Of a stretch of 64,000 nucleotides of DNA, positions 7,092 through 15,221 are shown piece by piece. The position numbers were made by a program, and so were the translations under genes. Source of the DNA: CBDCFL01 sp965216135 (GTDB lineage: Bacteria > Pseudomonadota > Alphaproteobacteria > Rhodobacterales > Rhodobacteraceae); contig CBDCFL010000022.1 in NCBI GenBank assembly GCA_965216135.1, positions 186,001 through 250,000 on the forward strand, in the 5' to 3' direction. Positions within the stretch are counted from its first letter, which is position 1, and every line of letters starts with the position of its first letter. The notes beneath the pieces are model-generated. The model was not told the DNA's origin and did not search any database. It saw nothing but the letters and a program-made list of their open reading frames with translations.

Positions 7092-9914
7092 ATGTTTTCA
7101 AATGAGGAACTGCGCGCGGCGCAGGTCCTGGTGCACAAACAGATTTCCGCCTCACCGCAGATTAGCTGGCCGCTATTGAGCGCGGCTCTGGGCACGCAGC
7201 TAATCGTCAAACACGAAAACCATCGTGTGTCCTGAGTGCCAACATGGAAAGGAGGTACGTAACTGTAAGAGAGATGAGGGTAGGCCCCTCGGGTTCGGCG
7301 ATCAGGAGCCGATCCCAAACCACCACAAGCTGCTGTCGTAAAGAGCGATGGTGGTGAGCGTTGTGGAAACGGCGGGGCGTGACCCCGTCAGGTACGATCC
7401 AGAGAGACGAGCGAAAGCGAACCGTCGATGAACTGCCGAAAGCGTATGGTTGATGTCAGAACCGGGGGTGGTGGTCACCCCGGGATGAGTATGGGCGGAG
7501 CCCTGAAGTCCGGCCCATGCGGCATCCGGCTCGAAGGCGGCGTGAATCTGGATCAGGCTCTTTTGCGGAACAGGAGAACCTGTCGTCCCGATGCCAAGGA
7601 AGACGACCGATCGGGAAGCCCCCGAAAGGTCCAGAGTACCGATGCGGGGCACAGGGGCAGAACAACTCGTAGTAGGGATGAAGGTGCTGTAATGGCGCTG
7701 GACCGAAGGGGTTGTGGTGTTCAGTCGCTGTCACTGGCCAACTGGTAACAGGATGAGCCGGATGTCAGGGACAAAGCCGTTTACGATAGAAAAGAGAGAC
7801 GTCTGGGAAGCGTTCCAACATGTGGACGCCAACCAGGGTGCAGCTGGTGTAGATGGGCAGACGCTCGAAAGCTTCGGGGAGCGGCTTGGTCCGAACCTAT
7901 ACAAGCTTTGGAACCGGATGTCCTCTGGCAGCTACATGCCATCGCCGGTGCGTCGGGTGATGATCCCCAAAGCCGATGGCGGCCAACGACCGTTGGGCAT
8001 TCCGACGGTCACGGACCGCATCGCGCAGGGGGTTGTCAGACAGTATCTTGAGCCCTTGGTGGAACCAGTTTTCCATCGGGATTCTTACGGATACCGGCCT
8101 GAACGCTCCGCCATCGATGCCATTCGGACGGCGCGCCGGCGATGCTGGCGCTTTGACTGGGTGTTGGACATGGACATCAAAGGGTTCTTTGACACTATCG
8201 ATCATGAACTTCTGCTCAAGGCAGTTCGCCATCATACGGACTGTCGATGGGTGCTGCTTTATATCGAACGGTGGTTGAAGGCCCCCGTGATGATGGAGGG
8301 TGGCAGTCTTGTCTCGCAGGAACGTGGAACGCCGCAGGGTGGGGTTATCTCACCGCTGCTGGCCAACTTGTTTCTGCACTACGCTTTCGACAAATGGATG
8401 GATCGGGAGAACCCGCAAGTGCCGTTTGAGCGCTATGCGGATGACATCATCTGCCATTGTCGGACGGAAGGCGAAGCGCGCAGGCTATGGCGGCAGGTCG
8501 AAGATCGGCTCGCTGAATGTGGCCTGTCACTTCACCCGCAGAAGACAAAGATCGTCTACTGCAAGGATACGAACCGAAAGGGATCTTTCCCGACGGTTGC
8601 TTTCGACTTCCTCGGCTACAGGTTCCAGCCCCGGCTGGCGATCTGGCGCGGAGGTTTGTTTGGCGTATCCTACCTTCCGGCTGCTGCCCCAAAGGCGCTC
8701 AAGGCGTTCCGACGCCGGGTGCGTAACTGGGGTTTGCAACGGCGCAGCGACAAGGGGCTGACCGATCTGGCCCGTATGTTCAATCGCCAGATTGAGGGTT
8801 GGATCGGCTACTTCAGATGCTTCTACAAATCGGCGCTCTATCCGACACTGCGTCTGATAGACGCCCATTTGGTCCGATGGGTGATGCGGAAGTACAAGCG
8901 CTTCAAGCAACGGCCCCGGCAAGCGCGGCTCTGGCTCGCCAGAATCGTGAAATCCACGCCGGGACTGTTCGCCCATTGGTCTCTGCTCTACGCAAATGGC
9001 TGAATGCTGGGAGCCGTATGAGCCGAGAGGTTCACGTACGGTTCTGGGAGCGCGTGAGGGTGAAATCCCCTCGCGCGACTCGCTTGCCCACGGGTGCCTT
9101 CAAAGTGCGCGGCGGTGTGACATTTATGGACTGGCTACGCCGCGAGCACCCCGATTGCGCCGGGATAATTTCGGCCACGCGGGGCAACCACGGACAGAGC
9201 CAAGCTCGTGCTGCATCTGCCGCCGGGCTCAGGGCGGTAATCTATGCGCCGCGCGGCAATTCGGTAGAAAAGAACGCCGCGATGCGGGCCTACGGGCTGG
9301 TCGAATTTGGCGATGATTTCGATGAGGCGCGCGCAGAGGTGCTTCGGGTCGCTGAAAGTCAGGAGCTATTCCCGGTACCGTCGTTTCATCCAGAGCTGGT
9401 CAGAGGTGTGGCGAGTTACGGGCTGGAAATGTTTGATGCGCATCGCGATCTGGACGTGGTCTATGTGCCGATTGGCTGCGGATCGGGCATCTGCTCGGTG
9501 ATCGCGGTGCGCGACGCCCTGGGGCTTGATTGCGAGATTGTCGGCGTGGTCAGCGAAAATGCGGCCTGCGCGAAACTGTCGGTGGAAGCGGGGCGACTGA
9601 TCGAAACAAATTCCGCCGACACAATCGCCGACGGCATGGCGGTGCGGGTTCCGGTGCGTGGGGCGTTTGAGATCTATTCAAAAGGCGCGGCGCGGATTGT
9701 GGCTGTGTCCGAGGCTGAGATCAAAGCGGCGATGCGGCTCTATTTTCAGGGTGCCCGTCAAGTGGCCGAAGGGGCAGGGGCCGCGCCATTGGCCGCGGCG
9801 CTCACCGAAAAGGCGGACCTTGCCGGCAAAAAGGTGGCGATCGTCCTGTCCGGCGGCAATGTCGATTTGCCGGTTTATCAGCGGGTTCTGTCCGGAGCCG
9901 CTCATCAGCCCTGA
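7092..9914 (+). CDS. Threonine/serine dehydratase, two exons split by a group II intron
   Basis: Exon 1 (7092-7226) encodes MFSNEELRAAQVLV through LIVKHENHR. Exon 2 (from about 9087) resumes in frame with PTGAFKVRGG and runs to TGA 9912-9914. Joined at 7226/9087 the product has about 320 residues, normal for fold-type II dehydratases. The lysine of TGAFKVRGG is the PLP-binding residue; ISATRGNHGQS and the late SGGNVDLP glycine loop are also present. Without splicing, translation would stop two codons after the junction, at the TGA 7233-7235. The intron is in the sense orientation, so self-splicing could restore the enzyme. The reaction would be deamination of threonine or serine to a 2-oxoacid. 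The exact splice junctions are inferred. Confidence 0.8.
7227..9086 (+). mobile_element. Group II intron, class D-like (RmInt1-like), complete
   Basis: About 1.86 kb of sequence interrupts the dehydratase gene. It has a structured 5' region, an intron-encoded protein (7753-9003), and a recognisable catalytic 3' end: domain V at 9011-9044 (GAGCCGTATG...CGTACGGTTC, 34 nt) and domain VI at 9048-9081 with a bulged A at 9078 as the likely branch point. A candidate EBS1 (CGATGGT, 7346-7352) is the exact complement of exon sequence ACCATCG (7219-7225), right at the 5' junction. The 5' end reads GTGTCC. The 3' boundary at 9086 is chosen because it keeps the host frame and lies 8 nt past the branch A; it does not end in the usual AY, so it may be off by a few bases. 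Confidence 0.85.
7753..9003 (+). CDS. ltrA: Group II intron-encoded reverse transcriptase/maturase
   Basis: From ATG 7753 (MSRMSGTKPFTIEKRDVW) the protein has 416 residues; in-frame starts at 7714 and 7762 are alternatives. Reverse transcriptase blocks are complete: GVDGQTLESF, RPLGIPTVTDRIAQ, DSYGYRPERSAIDA, DMDIKGFFDTIDH, GTPQGGVISPLLANLFLHY, the catalytic FERYADDI, and LHPQKTKIVYCKD. A maturase (X) domain follows. The protein ends near WSLLYANG with no HNH endonuclease domain, which is typical of class D introns such as RmInt1. It helps its intron splice and retrohome, probably using the replication fork for priming. It lies in the domain IV loop of the intron and is intact. Confidence 0.95.
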   Translation: MSRMSGTKPFTIEKRDVWEAFQHVDANQGAAGVDGQTLESFGERLGPNLYKLWNRMSSGSYMPSPVRRVMIPKADGGQRPLGIPTVTDRIAQGVVRQYLEPLVEPVFHRDSYGYRPERSAIDAIRTARRRCWRFDWVLDMDIKGFFDTIDHELLLKAVRHHTDCRWVLLYIERWLKAPVMMEGGSLVSQERGTPQGGVISPLLANLFLHYAFDKWMDRENPQVPFERYADDIICHCRTEGEARRLWRQVEDRLAECGLSLHPQKTKIVYCKDTNRKGSFPTVAFDFLGYRFQPRLAIWRGGLFGVSYLPAAAPKALKAFRRRVRNWGLQRRSDKGLTDLARMFNRQIEGWIGYFRCFYKSALYPTLRLIDAHLVRWVMRKYKRFKQRPRQARLWLARIVKSTPGLFAHWSLLYANG

Positions 9915-9935
9915 CGGGCCTCATCGCACTGTCAA

Positions 9936-9953
9936 CGATGAAGCCTGCAAGGG
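9936..9953 (+). repeat. Left copy of 18-bp target-site duplication of the ISNCY element
   Basis: The sequence CGATGAAGCCTGCAAGGG occurs here and again at 11358-11375, exactly bracketing the element. A preceding A is also shared (19 bp), but it coincides with the terminal base of the right inverted repeat. Confidence 0.9.
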
Positions 9954-11357
9954 TGTCGGTAACACGCGATATGTCCGGTTTATGTACCAGATGATCTGTC
10001 CGGTTTTAGAACGCCTCCAAGCCATGGAGGGAGGCGATGCGTCGGACGGAGCAGGTACAGGGACTGAGATTGATGAAGTTCGATGAGGTTTACGGACGCA
10101 CCCATCGGGGTGGCTTGAGCCAGGCGGAGGCGGCGGAGGTTCTGGGTGTCTCGGAGCGCACCTTCCGGCGCTGGCGCGACCGCTACGAGGCGGAGGGAGC
10201 CGACGGTCTCTACGACCGCCGCCTGGGCCGCCTCTCGGCGCGGCGCGCGCCGGTGGACGAGGTGGCGCGGGTGCTGGAGTTGTTCGACACCCGCTACTGG
10301 GACTTCACGGCCAAGCACTTCCACGAGAAGCTGGTGGCCGATCACGGCTTCAAGCGCAGCTACAACTGGCTGCGGCTGAGCTTGCAAGCCCATGGGCGCA
10401 GGCGCGCGGCGCCCAGGCGTGGGGCGCACCGGCGCAAGCGGCCGCGCCGTGCCCTGCCCGGCATGATGTTGCACCAGGACGGCTCGAGCCACGAGTGGGT
10501 CCCCGGTCGATGGTGGGACCTGATCGTCACCATGGACGATGCGACCAGCGATATCTACTCGGCCTTCTTCGTCGCCGAAGAGGGCACCATGTCGAGCTTC
10601 CAGGGGGTGTCCGAGGCGATCCGGGCCAAGGGCCTGTTCTGCTCGCTCTACGCCGACCGCGCCAGCCACTACTGGAACACGCCCGAGGCCGGCGGCAAGG
10701 TGGACAAGGACACCCCGACCCAGGTCGGCCGCGCCCTGGCGCAGCTCGGCATCGAGTTGATCCCGGCCTACTCGCCCGAGGCAAGGCGGCGCTCGGAGCG
10801 CATGTTCGGCACCTTGCAGAAGCGCCTGCCCCAGGAACTCAGGCTCGCCGGCATCACCGACATGGTCGAGGCCAACCGCTTCCTCAAGGAGGTCTTCCTG
10901 CCACAACACAACGCCCGCTTCGCGACCCCGGCCGAGGACCGGGGCACCGCCTTCGTCCCCTTCACCGGCGCGCTCGACGACATCCTGTGCATCCACGAGG
11001 AACGCACCGTCTCAAACGACAACACGGTGCGCTACAAGCGCCTGGCACTTCAGATCCCCGCCGGCCGCCACCGCCGCCATTACGTCAAGGCCAGGGTCCG
11101 CGTCCACGAATACCCCGACGGCACAATGGCCGTCTTCCATGGACCGCGATGTCTGGCGCGATACCACGCCGATGGCCAACCGATCGACAGCCAAACCCGC
11201 GAGGCCGCGTGACCCGCTTCGACGCGACCGACCGGCGCCCTGTGGACAAGTGGACAGCCGCTCCGCGACCGACCACTTCCCCACAGGGCCAGAAACCGCA
11301 ACAGAAGCGGTCAACTCATATGGTACATAAACCGGTCAACTCAGAATGTTCTCGACA
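9954..11357 (+). mobile_element. ISNCY-family (IS1202-like) insertion sequence, complete, 1404 bp
   Basis: The ends are imperfect inverted repeats: left TGTCGGTAACA...CCGGTTTATGTACCA and right, read inward, TGTCGAGAACA...CCGGTTTATGTACCA. It carries one transposase gene. The 18-bp direct repeat around it fits the unusually long duplications known for IS1202-type elements. It landed 39 bp past the stop codon of the dehydratase gene, so no coding sequence is broken. Its codon choice (strong GC at third positions) is more extreme than that of the neighbours, which suggests recent arrival. Confidence 0.9.
10037..11212 (+). CDS. ISNCY/IS1202-type transposase
   Basis: The protein has 391 residues starting MRRTEQVQGLRLMKFDEVY, preceded by a good ribosome site (GAGGGAGG, 10024-10031). 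The N-terminal helix-turn-helix is GLSQAEAAEVLGVSERTFRRW. The DDE integrase core includes MLHQDGSSHEWVPG, IVTMDDATSDIYSAFF and the late SPEARRRSERMFGTLQKRLPQEL, in which the catalytic Glu would lie near the SERMFGTLQ helix. It is full length with no frameshift and likely active. The opposite-strand frames across it are shadows. Confidence 0.93.
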   Translation: MRRTEQVQGLRLMKFDEVYGRTHRGGLSQAEAAEVLGVSERTFRRWRDRYEAEGADGLYDRRLGRLSARRAPVDEVARVLELFDTRYWDFTAKHFHEKLVADHGFKRSYNWLRLSLQAHGRRRAAPRRGAHRRKRPRRALPGMMLHQDGSSHEWVPGRWWDLIVTMDDATSDIYSAFFVAEEGTMSSFQGVSEAIRAKGLFCSLYADRASHYWNTPEAGGKVDKDTPTQVGRALAQLGIELIPAYSPEARRRSERMFGTLQKRLPQELRLAGITDMVEANRFLKEVFLPQHNARFATPAEDRGTAFVPFTGALDDILCIHEERTVSNDNTVRYKRLALQIPAGRHRRHYVKARVRVHEYPDGTMAVFHGPRCLARYHADGQPIDSQTREAA

Positions 11358-11375
11358 CGATGAAGCCTGCAAGGG
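11358..11375 (+). repeat. Right copy of 18-bp target-site duplication of the ISNCY element
   Basis: This is identical to 9936-9953 and directly follows the CTCGACA end of the element. Confidence 0.9.
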
Positions 11376-11406
11376 CTGAAGAGTGGTTCGCTAAAATAAT
11401 CTGGCG

Positions 11407-13122
11407 TCACTGCGCCGCGATCAGCCCCATGCTTTCGAGCGTCAGGATCACCTGATGGGCGCAATTGTCGACATCCACATTCCCGGTCTCGACACGCAAT
11501 TCAGGGCTCTCCGGTACATCGTAAGGGTCTGAAATACCGGTGAATTCCTTAATTTTCCCAGCGCGCGCCAGTTTGTACAATCCCTTGCGGTCGCGGCGCT
11601 CGCATTCTTCGATCGAGGTGGCGACGTGAACCTCGATATACGCACCAAACGCCTCGATCTCCTCGCGCACCGCGCGCCGGGTGGTGGCATAGGGCGCGAT
11701 CGGCGCGCAAATGGCGATGCCGCCGTTCTTAGTGATCTCGGATGCGACATAGCCGATTCGGCGGATGTTCAGGTCACGGTGTTTCTTGGAAAACCCAAGC
11801 TCTGACGACAGGTTCTTACGCACGATGTCGCCGTCCAGAAGGGTCACTGGACGCCCGCCCATTTCCATCAATTTCACCATCAGCGCGTTGGCGATGGTGG
11901 ATTTGCCCGAGCCGGAAAAGCCGGTGAAGAACACGGTGAATCCCTGGTTGGTGCGGGGCGGGTAACGGCGGCGCAGTTCGCCGACCACTTCAGGGTACGA
12001 AAACCATTCGGGGATTTCCAGGCCCTCGCGCAGGCGGCGGCGCAATTCGGTGCCCGAGATGTTCAGGATGGTGACATTTTCACGATCAGCGATCTCGTCG
12101 TTTGGTTCATATTGGGCGCGTTCGGCGACATAGACCATGTGGCGGAAATCGACCATCTCGATGCCGATCTCGTCCTGATATTCGCGAAACAAATTCTGCG
12201 CCTCATAAGCGCCGTAGAAATCTTCGCCGGCGCTGTTTTTGCCCGGACCGGCATGGTCGCGTCCGATGATCATATGCGTGCAGCCGTGGTTCTTGCGGAT
12301 CAGACCGTGCCAGAGCGCTTCGCGCGGGCCGCCCATGCGCATCGCAAGGTTCAACAGGCTCATATGCGTGGTCGAGGATGGGTATTTGTCCAGCACCGCC
12401 TCGTAACAGCGCACACGGGTGAAATGATCGACATCGCCGGGCTTGGTCATGCCGACAACGGGATGGATCAACAGATTGGCCTGACTTTCCTTGGCGGCCC
12501 GAAAGGTCAGTTCCTGATGCGCGCGGTGCAACGGGTTGCGCGTCTGAAAGGCGACGACCTTGTGCCAGCCGAGCTTGCGGAAATAGGCGCGCAACTCGTT
12601 GGGCGTGTCACGGCGGGCCCGAAAATCGTAATGCACCGGCTGCTGGATGCCGACGACGGGGCCGCCCAGATAGACCGGGAACGCCGTGTTGTGCAGATAG
12701 TTGACACCCGGATGCGCGTCATCATCGGCACCATAGACTTTTTCCGCCTCGCGGTGCTTGTCCGGGCTCCAGCGGTCGGTAACGGTCATGGTTGCCAGGA
12801 TCACGCCCTCCTGGTCCCGCAGCGAAATGTCCTGGCCGATCTTCAGCCCGTCAGCGAAATCGGCTGCCACGTCCAAAGTGATCGGCATTGGCCAAAGCGT
12901 GCCGTCGGCCAGCCGCATATTTTCGACGACGCCGTTGTAATCGGCCTCGCTCAGAAAGCCCTTGAGCGGGTTAAAACCGCCGTTCGTCAACAGCTCCAGA
13001 TCGCAAATCTGGCGCGGCGTCAGGTTGTGGCTGGCCAGATCGGCGGCCTCGACTTTCAGTTTCTGCGCGGATTCATACGAAACAAATAGCTCCGGGATCG
13101 GCACGAGGTTGTTGATGAGCAT
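11407..13122 (-). CDS. Bifunctional sulfate adenylyltransferase / adenylylsulfate kinase
   Basis: The 571-residue protein fuses two enzymes. The N-terminal ATP sulfurylase (about residues 1-390) has QTRNPLHRAH (193-202) and IIGRDHAGPGK (285-295). The C-terminal APS kinase has the P-loop GFSGSGKST (401-409), LLDGDIVRKNL and the SEITKNGGIAICAPIAPY stretch. It activates sulfate to APS and then PAPS in the cytosol, for cysteine synthesis and for sulfotransferases such as the one at 34.2 kb. It is the last gene of a leftward run from trxB; the 149-bp leader has no riboswitch that I can recognise. The ISNCY element ends 31 bp past its stop codon. Confidence 0.97.
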   Translation of the reverse strand: MLINNLVPIPELFVSYESAQKLKVEAADLASHNLTPRQICDLELLTNGGFNPLKGFLSEADYNGVVENMRLADGTLWPMPITLDVAADFADGLKIGQDISLRDQEGVILATMTVTDRWSPDKHREAEKVYGADDDAHPGVNYLHNTAFPVYLGGPVVGIQQPVHYDFRARRDTPNELRAYFRKLGWHKVVAFQTRNPLHRAHQELTFRAAKESQANLLIHPVVGMTKPGDVDHFTRVRCYEAVLDKYPSSTTHMSLLNLAMRMGGPREALWHGLIRKNHGCTHMIIGRDHAGPGKNSAGEDFYGAYEAQNLFREYQDEIGIEMVDFRHMVYVAERAQYEPNDEIADRENVTILNISGTELRRRLREGLEIPEWFSYPEVVGELRRRYPPRTNQGFTVFFTGFSGSGKSTIANALMVKLMEMGGRPVTLLDGDIVRKNLSSELGFSKKHRDLNIRRIGYVASEITKNGGIAICAPIAPYATTRRAVREEIEAFGAYIEVHVATSIEECERRDRKGLYKLARAGKIKEFTGISDPYDVPESPELRVETGNVDVDNCAHQVILTLESMGLIAAQ

Positions 13123-13271
13123 CTGAAATTGTCTTCTTGTCGATTGCAGGGGTTTGAGCGGGCTTTAGCGCTGTCTTTTAGGTGACATCAAGACGATCGC
13201 CGCGCATTTCGCGCTTTGGTGCGCAATTAACGCGTTGCGTGCCCCGCATTGCGTAAGCGCCGGTGAAGCGG

Positions 13272-13523
13272 TCAGATCAAAGCGCATTCAAACGGGGCGG
13301 GCACACCGCGGCTGATAAAAGCCGATAGCCCGGGGCCAGGGTAAACGACGATATGGGCACCGTTGAACATGGTGCGAAAGCTAGGATGCTTGCCTGGCAT
13401 CGTCAAATTCGACGCATCTCGCCTTTCAGGCCCGGAAGATTGAGTATTTCTGAAAAGAAGAAGCACGAACTGGGCGCGGTCGGCGAAAAGGATGCGCCAG
13501 AATTCGCCCGAGACCGCAATCAT
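13272..13523 (-). CDS. Unrecognised small ORF coupled to trxB
   Basis: The ORF of 83 codons starts MIAVSGEFWRILFADRAQFV. Its ATG overlaps the trxB stop codon (ATGA), an arrangement that usually marks a real, translationally coupled gene. The N-terminal half is hydrophobic and basic; the C-terminal half contains VVYPGPGLSAFISRG. I recognise no domain. It fills the otherwise empty gap between trxB and the sulfate adenylyltransferase gene. It may be a genuine small protein or a decayed remnant. Confidence 0.4.
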   Translation of the reverse strand: MIAVSGEFWRILFADRAQFVLLLFRNTQSSGPERRDASNLTMPGKHPSFRTMFNGAHIVVYPGPGLSAFISRGVPAPFECALI

Positions 13524-14485
13524 TCGGCGGCAACTTCGATATCCTGACCCTGTTCCGCGAGGAATTTTTCTGCTTCGAGCGCTGCCATACAGCCCATGCC
13601 GGCGGACGTGACCGCCTGGCGGTAGATGTGGTCGGTTAGATCGCCGGCGGCAAAAACACCGGGGACAGAGGTGGCGGTCGAGTCCGGCTGGGTCACGACG
13701 TAGCCCCCCAAATGGGTTTCGAGCTGGCCGGTGACCAGTTCAGAAGCGGGCGCATGGCCGATGGCGATAAAAACGCCTTTGGCTGGTATTTCGGTGATCG
13801 CGCCGGTCCTGACGTGACGCGCTCGAATGCCCTCGACGCTCAACGGATCGTCGGTGCCGCAAACCTCGTCAAGTTGGTGGTCCCACAGAACCTCAATCTT
13901 GTCGTGGTTGAAAAGCCGTTGTTGCAAGATCTTATCCGCGCGCAATTCGTCACGGCGGTGGACGAGCGTGACCTTGGTGGCAAAATTTGTGAGGAACAGC
14001 GCCTCTTCCGCAGCGGTATTGCCGCCACCGATCACCGCCACTTCCTGGCCGCGATAGAAAAAACCGTCGCAGGTGGCACAGGCCGAAACACCGAAGCCTT
14101 TGAACTTCTCTTCAGAGGCCAGTCCAAGCCACATTGCCTGCGCCCCGGTCGCCAAAATGAGCGCATCGGCGGTGTATGTGGTGCCGCTGTCGCTGATGGC
14201 GGTAAAGGGTCTGCGCGCTAGGTCGATCGAGGTGATGTGATCGGCGATGATTTCGGCGCCGACGGACTTGGCATGCGCCTCCATCAGCACCATTAGTTCG
14301 GGCCCCTGAATTTCAATATGCCCGGGCCAGTTTTCAACCTCGGTGGTGATCGTCAGTTGGCCGCCGGGTTCGATCCCCTGGATCAGCACCGGGTCCAACA
14401 TCGCGCGCGACGCATAGACGGCGGCGGTGTAACCTGCTGGTCCGGAGCCGATGATCAGAACACGGCTGTGTTTGGAGTCAGACAT
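13520..14485 (-). CDS. trxB: Thioredoxin-disulfide reductase
   Basis: From ATG 14485 the protein has 321 residues. This start is preceded at a good distance by GGAAGG; an upstream in-frame start (14506) is less likely. It has the FAD-binding GSGPAG (13-18), EPGGQLTITTEVENWPG, the redox-active CATC (Cys136 and Cys139), the NADPH-binding GGGNTAAEEALFL and a C-terminal GVFAAGDLTDHIYRQ. It reduces thioredoxin with NADPH in the cytosol. It is divergent from the Lrp-family gene and upstream of the sulfate-activation gene, which makes physiological sense because sulfate reduction needs thioredoxin. Confidence 0.97.
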   Translation of the reverse strand: MSDSKHSRVLIIGSGPAGYTAAVYASRAMLDPVLIQGIEPGGQLTITTEVENWPGHIEIQGPELMVLMEAHAKSVGAEIIADHITSIDLARRPFTAISDSGTTYTADALILATGAQAMWLGLASEEKFKGFGVSACATCDGFFYRGQEVAVIGGGNTAAEEALFLTNFATKVTLVHRRDELRADKILQQRLFNHDKIEVLWDHQLDEVCGTDDPLSVEGIRARHVRTGAITEIPAKGVFIAIGHAPASELVTGQLETHLGGYVVTQPDSTATSVPGVFAAGDLTDHIYRQAVTSAGMGCMAALEAEKFLAEQGQDIEVAAE

Positions 14486-14678
14486 GGGCGGCCCTTCCAA
14501 GTGCACATCAATTCAACGGTCCATATATGCCGCCAATTGCGGTATTGCAAAGGGTCGGACGGGTCACATTGGTCCACCGGAATTCACGAAAGCTTGAGAA
14601 AGGATGTTACAGAGACGCGAAATAATATTGCGTAAACAGGCCGTCACGCGTAAAAGATGAAAAATAGCGGAGGTTCGA

Positions 14679-15179
14679 ATGCCGGGGTCCAAACTTGACG
14701 CCATAGACCGGAAGATTTTGGCTGAGCTTCAGGCCGACGGGCGGATGACAAATGTCGAACTGGCCAGCCGGGTCGGGATTTCGGCGCCGCCCTGCCTGCG
14801 CCGCGTTCGCGCATTGGAAGATGCGGGGCTGATCCGGGGCTATCACGCACGGGTCGATGCGCGCGGACTGGGCTTTGAGGTTCAGGTTTTTGCGATGGTC
14901 GGGCTGATCTCTCAGGCCGAGGCGGATCTGTCGGCTTTTGAGGAGCGATGCCGAAACTGGTCTTTGGTGCGCGAGTGCCACATGCTCAATGGCGAAGTTG
15001 ATTTCATCCTGAAATGCGTTGCCCCCGATCTGTCGACATTTCAGAATTTTCTGACAGAAGACCTGACCTCGGCGGAAAACGTCGCAAGCGTCAAGACGTC
15101 TCTGGTGATCCGGTGTGCCAAAGATGAACCGCGGGTGCCATTTGATGTACTGGAAGCACGCCTGGCGGAAGACGCCTGA
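14679..15179 (+). CDS. Lrp/AsnC-family transcriptional regulator
   Basis: The protein has 166 residues. The N-terminal winged helix-turn-helix is clear (LDAIDRKILAELQADGRMTNVELASRVGISAPPCLRRVRALEDAG), followed by the RAM/ligand-binding domain with VRECHMLNGEVDFILKCVAPD. Such proteins form octamers and sense amino acids. It is divergent from trxB with 193 bp between, a layout in which it may regulate itself and trxB; no operator can be pinned down from sequence alone. Confidence 0.93.
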   Translation: MPGSKLDAIDRKILAELQADGRMTNVELASRVGISAPPCLRRVRALEDAGLIRGYHARVDARGLGFEVQVFAMVGLISQAEADLSAFEERCRNWSLVRECHMLNGEVDFILKCVAPDLSTFQNFLTEDLTSAENVASVKTSLVIRCAKDEPRVPFDVLEARLAEDA

Positions 15180-15213
15180 ACAGCCCCACCAGTACTTGCC
15201 GGCGGGGCCTGTT
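15179..15213. terminator. Likely bidirectional terminator hairpin
   Basis: AACAGCCCC (15179-15187) pairs with GGGGCCTGTT (15204-15213, one bulged C), followed on the plus strand by GATTTTCTTC. It lies between the convergent Lrp-family and Hint genes and could serve both. Confidence 0.5.
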
Positions 15214-15221
15214 GATTTTCT

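Noticed and set aside
6957..7106. Short frame of 49 codons (MLGYCSDRGNAFAGLAF) before the dehydratase start
   Set aside because: It has no ribosome site and overlaps the start of a well-supported gene.
9980..11379. Long open frames on both strands over the ISNCY transposase
   Set aside because: They are by-products of extreme GC at third codon positions; the translations are Arg/Gly/Pro-rich and lack motifs.
12112..13089. Plus-strand open frame of 325 codons
   Set aside because: It is antisense to the sulfate adenylyltransferase/APS kinase gene and has no domain.
13123..13271. Possible SAM-type riboswitch before the sulfate-activation gene
   Set aside because: I looked for the conserved core and pairing elements and found none.
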